DNA of 64,000 bases from Candidatus Eisenbergiella stercoravium (GTDB taxonomy: Bacteria > Bacillota > Clostridia > Lachnospirales > Lachnospiraceae): contig DXHY01000044.1 in NCBI GenBank assembly GCA_019113175.1, positions 18,015-82,014 of the forward strand, given 5' to 3'. Of this stretch, positions 41,622 through 50,353 are shown one piece after another. The notes under the pieces are model-generated. The model did not search any database. It was not told the DNA's origin and saw only the letters and a program-made list of their open reading frames with translations. The first letter of the stretch is position 1. Each line of letters begins with the position of its first letter. The position numbers and the translations under genes were made by a program.

Positions 41622-43824
41622 AAAAGTAATAAGCATGCTTTGCTGGGCGCTGGGCGTTTCCACTCTGGCTGTCTGCGCGGCAGCAAATCCGGTGCGGGTC
41701 TGCGGCGGGCTGCAGGAAGCCGCTGCGGCTGCGGATCCGGAAGGCTCCTATGAACAGAGCGCGTGGTTTCGCGGCGAGGTGGAGGAGATGCTGGACGGCC
41801 TGATCCGGATCGGCGCGGGGCAGCCCGTCCTGTATTCGGGAGCGGCCGTGGAAACGACTGTGATGCTGGAAGATGCGGCACAGGAGACGTCCTCTGCGGA
41901 GGAAGGAGCCGCATCTTCGGAAGAAATCCTGACGGAAACTTTCGGCGGGTGGACTTCGGTCGTGTCGGCAACGGTGATAGCCGGAGATGGAACAGCGGAA
42001 GAATCAGAGCGGGAATGGACCCCGGAGGAAATCAAACGGTTGGCGGAGCTGTTTCTGGAGCAGCACCGGTCCGACAAAAATATCCTGTTTGAACTGAAGC
42101 AGGACGGAGAGGTTCTGTATGATAATCTGGACGGACAGGTGATTGGAGGATCCGGAAACGAGCTGCCCCCGCAGTATGATTTCCTGTTGAAATTCGATGG
42201 GGAAAAGGCCGTCATCCTGATGGACGGCGTGGAGCAGGACGTTTACGGGGACGGAGTTTATACCGCCGACGGAGCTCATTGGAGAATACCGGGCTATGAA
42301 AATTACCGGCTCCCGGATGACTGGAAGAAGAGCGAGATCACCCTGGCGGTCCGTGCGGTACCCGTACAGTATATACAAGAAGATGGAACATACAGTGGCA
42401 CACTCTATTATATCTGGCAGAATTTCCAGTGGAACAGGGGCTATATCCTTGGATACTGCGCAGCGCTGGCCGCGGCGGTGCTCTGTCTGATACCGGCCTT
42501 TGTGTGGAGAAAAAGCAGAAGAGAGGCACGGACGGCCATTGGCGCCTTTCTGGGAAAGGTGCCAGGAGAACTGCGCCTTGCCGCTTTGGGCTGCCTCATC
42601 TGGCTGGAGGCTCTGTACTGGAGAAGCGGAGGCGGGGATGGAATCGGAGACGCTGTCTTTGTTCTGGCTGCACTCTGGGCGCTCTGGCTGGCTGTAACGG
42701 ACGTGCGCTTTGGCAGAAAACTGTTTGAGAGCAGCTTCCTTTGCCGGCTGATCCGGTTCCTTCAGGTAAAAGAAGGGGGACCTGGCATCGGGGAGAGGAT
42801 GGAGCGGCAGCTTAACAGGCCGTTTCTTCTTTCTCTGGCGGTACCTGTGCTGCTTTTGGGTATCATCTGTTGCCTGAGGGACAGAGAGCAGTGGGCGGTT
42901 CTTTTCATGATTCTTCTTGCCGTGGACGCCGCAGCCCTGATCGGAATCCTCTTTTTCTCCGCCAAAAGCCAGAAAAGGATGGCGGCAAATCTCAGGGCGG
43001 CAGACGACTGCATCCGACAGATCTGCGGAGGCGGCCAGCCCGATGCGGACAGCCAGCCAGCCGATCCGGAGCTTGCCGACCTGGTGCAGAGAGTGGCGGA
43101 GCTTTCAGACGGACTGGAAACGGCGGTGGAGGAACGGCTGAAAAGTGAGCGGATGAAGGTGGAGCTGGTCACCAATGTGTCCCATGACATCAAAACGCCC
43201 CTCACCTCCATCATCAGCTATGTGGATCTCTTGAAGCAGGCGGAGAATCTTCCGGAGGAGCTTAGGGATTATGTGAAAGTCCTGTCCGCAAAATCGGAGC
43301 GCCTTCGGGAAATCGTCCAGGACGTGTTTGAAATCAGCAGGGCGGCTTCCGGGCAGCTTCCGCTGAAAATGGAACGGCTGGATCTGGGAAAGCTTCTGCG
43401 CCAGACGCTGGCGGACCGGAAGGATACCATAGAAGAGACCAGCTTTCAGCTGCGGGTCAATCTTCCGGAGGAGGAAGTCATGGTCCTTGCGGACGGCCAG
43501 CGGATGTACCGGGTATTTGCCAATCTGATCGAGAACGCGCTGAAATATTCCCTGGAGGGCTCCCGGATTTTCCTGATTCTGAAAAAAGAAGATGGAAAGG
43601 TGGAGGTGAGAATCCAGAATACCTCGAAGGAAGAGCTGAAGGAGGGAAAGGATTTCACGGAACGGTTTGTGCGCGGAGATGAAAGCCGGACGGACGGCGG
43701 CAGCGGACTTGGCCTCTCCATTGCAAAAAGCTTTACGGAAGCCTGTGGTGGAGATTTCCGCGTGGAGACGGCTGGCGACAGCTTTACGGTGATCGTTGCG
43801 TTTCCGGAGGATGGGGAGAGATAG
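41596..43824 (+). CDS. Membrane sensor histidine kinase
   Basis: The 742-residue kinase has a signal anchor at its N-terminus, a large outer domain (about residues 35-275), then four or five membrane helices between about 280 and 455. The kinase core follows: NVSHDIKTPLTSIISYVDLL with the phospho-His near residue 530, the N box ENALKYS and the G box GGSGLGLSIAKSF. The outer domain is acidic and not recognised, so the signal is unknown. The start TTG 41596 lies inside the response regulator gene after GGTGGTGTGGGGAA; ATG 41635 is an alternative that would lose the basic start. Confidence 0.88.
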   Translation: MDTKWKRSKKVISMLCWALGVSTLAVCAAANPVRVCGGLQEAAAAADPEGSYEQSAWFRGEVEEMLDGLIRIGAGQPVLYSGAAVETTVMLEDAAQETSSAEEGAASSEEILTETFGGWTSVVSATVIAGDGTAEESEREWTPEEIKRLAELFLEQHRSDKNILFELKQDGEVLYDNLDGQVIGGSGNELPPQYDFLLKFDGEKAVILMDGVEQDVYGDGVYTADGAHWRIPGYENYRLPDDWKKSEITLAVRAVPVQYIQEDGTYSGTLYYIWQNFQWNRGYILGYCAALAAAVLCLIPAFVWRKSRREARTAIGAFLGKVPGELRLAALGCLIWLEALYWRSGGGDGIGDAVFVLAALWALWLAVTDVRFGRKLFESSFLCRLIRFLQVKEGGPGIGERMERQLNRPFLLSLAVPVLLLGIICCLRDREQWAVLFMILLAVDAAALIGILFFSAKSQKRMAANLRAADDCIRQICGGGQPDADSQPADPELADLVQRVAELSDGLETAVEERLKSERMKVELVTNVSHDIKTPLTSIISYVDLLKQAENLPEELRDYVKVLSAKSERLREIVQDVFEISRAASGQLPLKMERLDLGKLLRQTLADRKDTIEETSFQLRVNLPEEEVMVLADGQRMYRVFANLIENALKYSLEGSRIFLILKKEDGKVEVRIQNTSKEELKEGKDFTERFVRGDESRTDGGSGLGLSIAKSFTEACGGDFRVETAGDSFTVIVAFPEDGER

Positions 43825-43935
43825 GCCGGAGGGACAGGATTTTTCAGAGGGACGGTTTTCTTCCATGCCTGTTTCTGGTACAATGAAACCGGCTGAGGGA
43901 ACGGGTGAACAGAGAAAACGGAAGGAGGGGCTGAA

Positions 43936-44745
43936 ATGACGGCTGAGACTTTTATGGAAAAGATCGGGCTTTCCGAAAGCGCGCAGAAGGAGATCGGCAG
44001 ATGGAATCCCGGACAGGCGGAACGGGAAGACTGGGAAAGGCTGTACCGGACGGATGAGGAAAGCTTCTGGCAGAAACTGCGGATGGAAGAGCAGCCACGG
44101 AGGCTGGCTCTTGTGCTCTTCGTGACGTTTGCCATATCGGCCCATGAGGAATACCGGAAAAAAGGAATAGCGGATCAGATTTACTTCGATACCTTCCGGG
44201 ACATTGCCATCTGGAACAGGGAGTGTAAAAGGAAATATGGTGAAGAAGGGCTGGCAGAGGTGGAGTGGATCAGCAGATCGGTGAAGCTTCAGCTGTTCCG
44301 GCTCGGCAGGCTTCAGTTTGAACCGGGAACGCTGGAAAAGGAGCTTTTTAGAAATGGAGAGGCGCTGCCTGTTGGCACGCCCGTGCTCTATGTGCATATT
44401 CCTGCGGAAGAACCCCTGTCAGAAGAAGCCTGCCGGGATTCCTTCCGCAGGGCGGCGGAATTCTGGAAAAACACGAAGAGAATCTATGTATGTGAATCCT
44501 GGCTCCTTTCACCCCATCTGAAGGATATTCTGAAGGAAGACAGCAATATCCTCCGTTTTCAGGAGATGTTTGAGCTGGCCGGAGTGGATGAGGACAGCCG
44601 TCAGGCCGAAGAACGGGTGTTTGGGAAATTTCTGGCCGACAAAAACAAATATCCAGAAAAGACGTCACTGCAGCGCGCCATGAAGGCATACCTTCTGAAT
44701 CACAACAGAGTCGGATCGGGAACCGGTGTGCGGCTTGAGGATTAA
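43936..44745 (+). CDS. Acyltransferase-domain protein (DUF5596/GNAT-like C-terminal)
   Basis: The 269-residue soluble protein matches the pattern of acyltransferase-domain proteins in Firmicutes: a helical N-terminal half (EWISRSVKLQLFRLGRLQFE) and a GNAT-like C-terminal half with VLYVHIPAEEPLSEEACRDSF, CESWLLSPHLKDIL and SNILRFQ. These are thought to bind acyl-CoA or a related thioester, but the true substrate is not known. ATG 43936 follows GGAGGGGCTGAA. It is 111 bases downstream of the histidine kinase gene and may belong to the same transcript. Confidence 0.7.
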   Translation: MTAETFMEKIGLSESAQKEIGRWNPGQAEREDWERLYRTDEESFWQKLRMEEQPRRLALVLFVTFAISAHEEYRKKGIADQIYFDTFRDIAIWNRECKRKYGEEGLAEVEWISRSVKLQLFRLGRLQFEPGTLEKELFRNGEALPVGTPVLYVHIPAEEPLSEEACRDSFRRAAEFWKNTKRIYVCESWLLSPHLKDILKEDSNILRFQEMFELAGVDEDSRQAEERVFGKFLADKNKYPEKTSLQRAMKAYLLNHNRVGSGTGVRLED

Positions 44746-44776
44746 GGGAATTAATAGCATATCATATCTGTGAAAA

Positions 44777-44824
44777 AAATGCCGGAGCAGCTTTTTGTTT
44801 TTCAAAGCTGTTCCGGCATTTTCG
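44777..44824. terminator. Bidirectional terminator
   Basis: AATGCCGGA-CAGCTTT pairs with AAAGCTG-TCCGGCATT, with A and T runs on both sides. It sits between the convergent acyltransferase-domain and carbamate kinase genes. Confidence 0.85.
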
Positions 44825-44867
44825 ATTCGTTCAGCTGTTCCGGTCTTACAACATAATCCTTCTGACC

Positions 44868-45842
44868 TTACGCCGTAATCACGGTTCCAGCCTTTCCCTT
44901 AATCGCTTCCGCCACGAAATCCAGGGAGGTGATCAACACGCTTCCTTCCGGCACGGCCTCCAGATAGCTGACGGCCGCTTCAATCTTGGGCAGCATGGTT
45001 CCCGCCTCAAACTGCCCGTCCTGAATGTAGGCCTTTGCCTCCGCGACGGTCATGGAATGGATCGGGGATTCCGTTTCCTTCTGGTAATCCTTATAAACCT
45101 GCTTCACGCTGGTCAGGATGATAAGCTGGTCCGCCTTCAGATCGCATGCCAGCTTTCCGGCGATACAGTCCTTCTCAATGACGGCGGAGGCTCCCTTCAG
45201 AGCGTGCTCCTGGGGAATGACCGGAATGCCGCCTCCTCCGCAGGCGATGACCACCTGATCCGCGTCCGCCAGCGTGCGGATGGAATCGATTTCCAGAATG
45301 TCGATCGGCTTGGGAGCGGCCACGATTCTGCGAAAGCCTTTTCCGGGCTCTTCCACCACGTAATTTCCCTTTTTCTGCTCCGTCTCCGCGTCTTCCCTGG
45401 ACATATACCGGCCGATGATCTTGGTGGGCTCATAGAAAGCCTCGTCGTAGGGATCCACCGTCACCTGCGTCAGAATCGTGCTGACCGGTTTGGTGATGCC
45501 GCGGCTTAACAGCTCCGCACGCAGGGAATTCTGGATATCGTATCCCACATAGCCCTGACTCATGGCGCTGCAGACGCACATGGGAGCGGGTGTATAATCG
45601 ATATAAACCCTGCGCAGTTCCGTCATCGCCTTGTGGATCATGCTGACCTGCGGCCCGTTGCTGTGGGTGATGGTGAGCTGATAGCCGGCCTCCACCAGAT
45701 CCGCAAGAGCCTTCGCGGTCACACGGACGGCGTCCTTCTGCTCCGTGGTTGTATATCCCAGCGCCTGATGCCCAAGAGAGACGACGGCCCGTTTCTTTGC
45801 AGTTTTTTTCTGCTGGTCTCTGCTTTCCGTATTTGTGCTCAT
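44868..45842 (-). CDS. arcC: Carbamate kinase
   Basis: The enzyme makes ATP and carbamate from carbamoyl phosphate and ADP, the last step of arginine or purine-derived fermentation. The 324-residue protein has THSNGPQVSMI, CSAMSQGYVGYDIQN, AAPKPIDILEIDSIR and ACGGGGIPVIPQ, all standard. The first loop is SLGHQALGYT in place of ALGGNALG; this GHxALG form is usual in Lachnospiraceae homologues. No arcA or arcB gene is adjacent, so the source of carbamoyl phosphate is unclear. ATG 45842 follows GAGGGAATGCAT; ATG 45848 is two codons upstream. Confidence 0.92.
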   Translation of the reverse strand: MSTNTESRDQQKKTAKKRAVVSLGHQALGYTTTEQKDAVRVTAKALADLVEAGYQLTITHSNGPQVSMIHKAMTELRRVYIDYTPAPMCVCSAMSQGYVGYDIQNSLRAELLSRGITKPVSTILTQVTVDPYDEAFYEPTKIIGRYMSREDAETEQKKGNYVVEEPGKGFRRIVAAPKPIDILEIDSIRTLADADQVVIACGGGGIPVIPQEHALKGASAVIEKDCIAGKLACDLKADQLIILTSVKQVYKDYQKETESPIHSMTVAEAKAYIQDGQFEAGTMLPKIEAAVSYLEAVPEGSVLITSLDFVAEAIKGKAGTVITA

Positions 45843-45939
45843 ATGCATTCCCTCGCTTTATATTGATTTTAATAGAAGTATGATTTCGGTTTCCAGGTGT
45901 ATAGTCTTTCTTCTGAAATGTGTAGAAGAAAGCTTTTTT

Positions 45940-46067
45940 TATTCGATAGGAAATTTCATTTCCTATCGAATAAAAACCTCCGGTGGATCGCACTGCGGCG
46001 GAAAGGAAGATGTCGCTTACGCGACCCGCCGCAGGCGGAGAATCCCGCAAGCGGGATTCTTTTTTAT
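45940..46067 (-). repeat. Dispersed hairpin repeat, copy 3 (full)
   Basis: It starts with the perfect hairpin TTCGATAGGAAAT-ttc-ATTTCCTATCGAA. The middle CTCCGGTGGATCGCACTGCG block, with TCGC-tta-CGCGA and GCCGC stems, is nearly identical to 728-795. It ends with AATCCCGC-aag-CGGGATT and a T run. Here it lies between two minus-strand genes, so the T run is on the strand opposite to the genes. Confidence 0.8.
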
Positions 46068-46138
46068 TATATCAAAAACAGCCGGTTTTGTATACCGAAA
46101 AGAAAAGTGAGCTGCTTCAGCCCCGGTTTTGCTGTCGT

Positions 46139-46705
46139 TTATGAGAAGAAAACCGGATGAGAAAACACAAGAAAGGCAGCAGCCATATTGATAATGATGG
46201 CTAAAAAAAGATTGACAATAATTCGCAAAGCCATCATAAGCAGGGCATATCCGGAATGAGTGCCGCAGTATCTGTCCGGGAATATATTCTCCTTCATGGA
46301 AGCTGTCCGGTTTTTAACAGAACGTAGCAGGCCGAAGACATGATTGAAATACATTTTTTCTCCCAGGATTCCGAAGATGCAGAGATGGAGTCCCCAAAAA
46401 AGAACCCTGAGCTGCCATTCCGGATAAAGACGGATCAGAAAGAATGCGGCCAGATTGAAGAGAAAGCTGTAGAGGGCTTCCAGTCCAAGGAGTATGAACG
46501 CATTTTTCCACATGCCGCGGTATGCGGCCCATACGGCACCGAAAAAACCGGCAGCGTAATTGATGCTTCTCTGTTCGGCGGCCAGTTTTCTGAATTTGCG
46601 GTCATACCGGCCGCACCACTCCTGGACAATGCTGTGAATATCTTCCAGAGGAAAGTCGAGAATATATTCACGGTATCCATCCGGATTTTCTAAAATATTT
46701 TCCAT
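46139..46705 (-). CDS. DUF2628-like membrane protein
   Basis: The 188-residue protein has a soluble N-terminal part (about 50 residues, RKFRKLAAEQRSINYAAGF) followed by three or four hydrophobic segments. The pattern AGFFGAVWAAYRGMWKNAFILL resembles the DUF2628 motif in which an aromatic-rich segment and YR-x-M-W/Y precede the membrane part. No function is established for the family. ATG 46705 follows GGAGGAAAAA, and two more upstream ATGs (46717, 46771) are less well placed. Confidence 0.65.
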   Translation of the reverse strand: MENILENPDGYREYILDFPLEDIHSIVQEWCGRYDRKFRKLAAEQRSINYAAGFFGAVWAAYRGMWKNAFILLGLEALYSFLFNLAAFFLIRLYPEWQLRVLFWGLHLCIFGILGEKMYFNHVFGLLRSVKNRTASMKENIFPDRYCGTHSGYALLMMALRIIVNLFLAIIINMAAAFLVFSHPVFFS

Positions 46706-46739
46706 TTTTTCCTCCATGCCGAAGCGTTGCTGAGGCCCG

Positions 46740-46802
46740 CGCGCCGAACCTCCAGTTCGGCGTCTGCGCAAGAATACAAATCCCGTTATGGGATTTGTAT
46801 TC
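46740..46802 (-). repeat. Hairpin pair between DUF2628 and AraC genes
   Basis: GCCGAAC-ctcca-GTTCGGC and AATACAAATCCC-gtta-GGGATTTGTATT stand next to each other. They recall the module hairpins upstream of galE, but the sequences differ, and the second may end the AraC transcript. Confidence 0.6.
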
Positions 46803-46807
46803 TCTTT

Positions 46808-47713
46808 TCACTCCTGAAGATTTTCAGTTTCCACATCCAGCATGACCCCGCGGTTCAATGATCTGTAGGATGAGGGCGTGCACCCGTTTTTCTCACGGAA
46901 AAGGCGGTTAAAGGTGGAGAGGCTGCCCCAGCCGGAACGCATGGCGACCTCGGTGACGGACAGATTTGGGGAAAGCAGAAGCCGTTCCGCATGCGCAAGC
47001 CTGCGGCCTGTCAGATATTCGTGGCAGGACAGCCCGGTGAACTGCTTGAAAAGCCGGGAAAAATGAAAGCGGCTGAAGCCTGCGAGCCGGGCGAGCTCAT
47101 CGATCTGAAGCGGCTCTGTACAGTGGTCGTTGATGTAACTGCAGATGCTCATGAATTTCTCGATATATTCCTGCTGCTTGCTGGGAGAAAATTCAGGGAA
47201 TTTTCCGGCCTCCGTGACCACAGTTCTTCCCAGGATGACGAAAAAACGCAGAAGCAGAGAACGGACGGATGCCTCCCGGAAGGGAGCCTCGCCAGTATAT
47301 TCCCGCAGGATATCGTGAAGAAGCCCGGAGAGGGAAGCGGCCGCATCCGGCCCGGCTGATTGGCAGATCAGCAGGCAGGGCCGAAGGGCGTGAAGCAGGA
47401 AGTCCATGCCATCCAGCCCGGCAAACAGAGAATAATCGAACTGCAGGATCAGCCGTTCCCCATCCGAGGGCGCAAAAAGCGCGTGAAGTTCCCCCGGCGG
47501 AATCAGAAGAATATCTCCCGGATAAAAGGTAACGGTTTTGCCGTTTGTTTTTACGGTATATTCATTTTCAACCGGATGAATAATTTCCAGCGCGGTGTGC
47601 CAGTGGAGCGGAAAATCCTCCGCGTCCCGGTTGACAAAGGCACGCACGCCGGACATGCTCCGGTAAGTGACCGTTTCATGCGTGCCGTTCAGAGTTTCGA
47701 TCAGAAAAACCAC
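46808..47713 (-). CDS. AraC-family transcriptional regulator with cupin domain
   Basis: The 301-residue protein has an N-terminal cupin-type ligand domain (FPLHWHTALEIIHP, GDILLIPPGELHALF) and a C-terminal AraC double HTH (LARLAGFSRFHFSRLFKQFTG and VAMRSGWGSLSTFNRLFREKNGCTPSSYR). Such regulators usually sense a sugar and control nearby catabolic genes; here the adjacent divergent genes are CarD and a polyol-type dehydrogenase. The start is taken as GTG 47713, with only a weak ribosome site (CCGAG), so the true start may lie slightly downstream. Confidence 0.87.
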   Translation of the reverse strand: MVFLIETLNGTHETVTYRSMSGVRAFVNRDAEDFPLHWHTALEIIHPVENEYTVKTNGKTVTFYPGDILLIPPGELHALFAPSDGERLILQFDYSLFAGLDGMDFLLHALRPCLLICQSAGPDAAASLSGLLHDILREYTGEAPFREASVRSLLLRFFVILGRTVVTEAGKFPEFSPSKQQEYIEKFMSICSYINDHCTEPLQIDELARLAGFSRFHFSRLFKQFTGLSCHEYLTGRRLAHAERLLLSPNLSVTEVAMRSGWGSLSTFNRLFREKNGCTPSSYRSLNRGVMLDVETENLQE

Positions 47714-47860
47714 CTCGGATATTGTCAGTTTTTTCTTTTTTCAGTATAACATCCGGGCGGCGGAGGCGCAACGGCGGAAGCGGTAAGATAAAGCTGCACA
47801 AATAAATGAAGGCATATATCTGTAAAAAGGTCTGAAAAAGAGAAATATTAGAAAAATTAT

Positions 47861-47890
47861 TTGATTTATTTTGGAATTTTCTGATAAAAT
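47861..47890 (+). promoter_or_regulatory. Promoter of the CarD gene
   Basis: TTGATT (47861-47866) and TAAAAT (47885-47890) have an 18-base spacer, 29 bases before the start codon. Confidence 0.6.
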
Positions 47891-47918
47891 AGATAGTATG
47901 GAAAGGAGAGAAAAAAAT

Positions 47919-48452
47919 ATGTTTGAGAAAGGAGAATATGTCGTATACGGAAGCAAGGGAGTATGTGAGATTACGGACATTTCGACCATCAATATCAGCG
48001 GGATGAATAAGGAAAAGCTGTATTATTTTCTGCGTCCCGTAAATGACCGGGACGCGAAAATTTTCATTCCGGTGGACAGTGACAAAATCCAGATGCGCAG
48101 GATTCTGACACAGGAAGAGGCGGAAGAGCTGGTTGACAGCATGCCGCAGATCGGCTGCCTGTGGATCGCGGATGAGAAACAGAGAGAGTACAGCTACAGG
48201 CAGGCCGTTAACGGCTGCGACTGCAGAGAGTGGGTCAGAATCCTGAAAACCCTGTGGAAGAGGAACAGGGAGCGGTTTGCCAGGGGCAAGAAGGAAACAG
48301 CGATGGATAAAAAATATTTCCGGATCGCCGAGGATAATCTGTATACCGAGCTTGCGGTCAGCCTGAACATTGACCAGAAGCAGGTGAAGGATTACATTGC
48401 CCGCAGGATGGAACAGGCTGAAGAAAAGGAAGAGGAAACAGTTCCGGTATAA
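47919..48452 (+). CDS. CarD-family transcription regulator
   Basis: The 177-residue protein has the CarD/TRCF RNA polymerase-interaction domain at its start (FEKGEYVVYGSKGVCEITDIS, residues 2-22, continuing to FIPVD). A helical region (ILTQEEAEELVDSMP to EEKEEET) should bind promoter DNA. CarD proteins bind the RNA polymerase beta subunit and stabilise open complexes at rRNA and stress promoters. The length and domain order are standard. ATG 47919 follows GGAAAGGAGAG. The dehydrogenase gene starts 43 bases downstream without a terminator, so the two may be co-transcribed. Confidence 0.9.
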   Translation: MFEKGEYVVYGSKGVCEITDISTINISGMNKEKLYYFLRPVNDRDAKIFIPVDSDKIQMRRILTQEEAEELVDSMPQIGCLWIADEKQREYSYRQAVNGCDCREWVRILKTLWKRNRERFARGKKETAMDKKYFRIAEDNLYTELAVSLNIDQKQVKDYIARRMEQAEEKEEETVPV

Positions 48453-48495
48453 CGGAATGGCCTGATACAAAAGACAAAGGGAGAGGGTTTTTTGA

Positions 48496-49542
48496 ATGAA
48501 AGGGACGATGAAAGCGGCGGTGATGACCGCCATCGGAAAGATGGAGCTGACAGAGAGACCGATTCCCTCACCGGCACCCGGGGAAGTGCTGGTGAAGGTG
48601 GAGTACGTCGGGATCTGCGGTTCCGATCTGCACTATTTTGAATCAGGACGAATCGGGGACTATGTGGTAAAGCCGCCCTTTGTGCTGGGACACGAAGCGG
48701 GAGGCGTTGTGGTTGAAACGGGAGAGGGTGTGACGAATCTGGTACCCGGAGACCGGGTGGCCCTTGAGCCCGGAAAAACCTGCGGCCACTGTGAGCACTG
48801 TAAGGAAGGCAGATATAATCTGTGTGAAAATGTGATTTTTTTCGCCACTCCGCCGGTGGACGGCGTTTTTCAGGAATATGTGGCACACGAAGCCGGACTC
48901 TGCTTCAAAATCCCGGACCAGATGAGCACGATGGAGGCGGCGCTGATCGAGCCGCTTGCCGTAGGACTCCATGCCGCCAGGCAGGGAGGGGCCTGTCTGG
49001 GACAGACTGCGGTGGTGACGGGAGCCGGATGCATCGGCCTGTGCTGTCTGCTTTCCCTGCGTGCCATGGGCGTTTCGCGCATCATTGTGGTGGATGTGAT
49101 GAAAAAACGGCTGGATAAGGCGATGGAGCTGGGAGCCGACCATGTGATCAATGGAAAAGAGGAAGATACGGCTGCCCGGATTCTGGAGCTGACGGATGGC
49201 AGGGGCGCAGATCTTGGAATTGAGACCGCCGGCAGCCAGGTCACTGCGGCGCAGCTCATCCGCGGCGCGAAGAAGGGTGCCGCCATCGTATTTGTTGGCT
49301 ACAGCGCGTCCGGAGAAATGACGCTTCCCATGAGTCTCGCCCTGGATAAGGAGCTCACCTTTAAAACCGTGTTCCGCTACCGGAACATTTACCCCATGGC
49401 GATAGATGCCGTATCCTCCGGCCGCATCCGTGTCCGGGATATTGTGACCGATATCTTCAGTCTGGACGAGATTCAGCACGCGATGGATGCCTGTGTGAGA
49501 AATAAGGCGGATATTGTGAAAGGTGTGGTAAAGATCGTTTAA
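48496..49542 (+). CDS. Zinc-dependent polyol dehydrogenase (sorbitol/xylitol type)
   Basis: The 348-residue protein is a medium-chain dehydrogenase. GICGSDLHYF and GHEAGGVV carry catalytic zinc ligands, and the four structural-zinc Cys lie in CGHCEHCKEGRYNLC. GAGCIG is the dinucleotide loop, followed by VVDVMKKR, whose Asp at the end of the second strand favours NAD over NADP. Sequence style is that of L-iditol 2-dehydrogenase and xylitol dehydrogenase. ATG 48496 follows GGGAGAGGG; ATG 48508 is a possible alternative. It may be controlled by the AraC gene nearby. Confidence 0.9.
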   Translation: MKGTMKAAVMTAIGKMELTERPIPSPAPGEVLVKVEYVGICGSDLHYFESGRIGDYVVKPPFVLGHEAGGVVVETGEGVTNLVPGDRVALEPGKTCGHCEHCKEGRYNLCENVIFFATPPVDGVFQEYVAHEAGLCFKIPDQMSTMEAALIEPLAVGLHAARQGGACLGQTAVVTGAGCIGLCCLLSLRAMGVSRIIVVDVMKKRLDKAMELGADHVINGKEEDTAARILELTDGRGADLGIETAGSQVTAAQLIRGAKKGAAIVFVGYSASGEMTLPMSLALDKELTFKTVFRYRNIYPMAIDAVSSGRIRVRDIVTDIFSLDEIQHAMDACVRNKADIVKGVVKIV

Positions 49543-49669
49543 ACGTGGAAAAAGCCGCCGATTCTGTTGACTGCTGTGGATAAACGGGATATGATAATGG
49601 TAAGAAGAACGTTGGAAACACGCGGGTTCCCGTCCTGACCTGCTGAACATGGGAAAGGGGTGGATGCAT

Positions 49670-50005
49670 ATGATGGGAACATTCATTATTTTTCTTGCTG
49701 CGGTTTATCTTCTTCTGACTTTTGCCTGGATCATGAAGGATCCGGACATCGAAAAGGGCTTTGGGAGTAAGTCATATCACATGCTCCTGCTTCTTTTTAT
49801 GAAGGCGGATCTGGCCCTTGCCGCCGGAATGGAATATGCGAAGCTGACGCTGGAGCATATCTGCAGAGGGTACCATCGTCCCGTATCAGGCGCGCGGCGG
49901 CTTTCGGATAAGCGGGAGCGCATTCAGGATTTTCGATGCCAGATGGCGCGGGATCATCAGAATTACCGGCAGAGAAAGCATTATAACCGGAAGATTCCGG
50001 GATGA
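49670..50005 (+). CDS. Small membrane protein with basic tail, unknown
   Basis: The 111-residue protein is not recognised. It has a membrane segment at its start (FIIFLAAVYLLLTFAWI, residues 5-21) and a second amphipathic or hydrophobic stretch (YHMLLLLFMKADLALAAGM). The tail is strongly basic and hydrophilic (SDKRERIQDF, then NYRQRKHYNRKIPG). ATG 49670 is about ten bases after AAGGGG; upstream in-frame ATGs at 49664 and 49649 are less well placed. A strong terminator follows. Confidence 0.55.
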   Translation: MMGTFIIFLAAVYLLLTFAWIMKDPDIEKGFGSKSYHMLLLLFMKADLALAAGMEYAKLTLEHICRGYHRPVSGARRLSDKRERIQDFRCQMARDHQNYRQRKHYNRKIPG

Positions 50006-50046
50006 GTACGGTGCCTGAGATTTTTTAAAACGAATTAACATGAAAA

Positions 50047-50092
50047 AGCCGGATGCGGCCTGACTGGGAATCAGGAAGCATCCGGTTGTCTG
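50047..50092 (+). terminator. Terminator after the small membrane protein gene
   Basis: GCCGGATGC pairs with GCATCCGGT with inner CCTGA/TCAGG pairing, followed by TGTCTGTTT. Confidence 0.75.
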
Positions 50093-50156
50093 TTTGGCGC
50101 AGGAATGGCAGGCCTGCGGCAGACGTTTTTAAAGTGTACCACATCAAAATTTTTGA

Positions 50157-50185
50157 TTGCTTTCCCGGCAAAACTGCGATATACT
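50157..50185 (+). promoter_or_regulatory. Promoter of the accessory patch
   Basis: TTGCTT (50157-50162) and TATACT (50180-50185) have a 17-base spacer. About 165 bases of leader follow before the nuclease pseudogene; nothing recognisable is in it. Confidence 0.5.
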
Positions 50186-50353
50186 TTTTCTATCTATCAG
50201 TGGTTTATCAATATTTCTTTTATGTCGTGTCCGGATTTCCATTATTCGTGACCGACATTCAAATGGGCAGTCGCCCCGGGCAGATTTCTGATTCCGCCCG
50301 CAGTTCCAGTATGTGACGAAATACCATCAGCAAAACAGGATTGGAGAGAAAGT

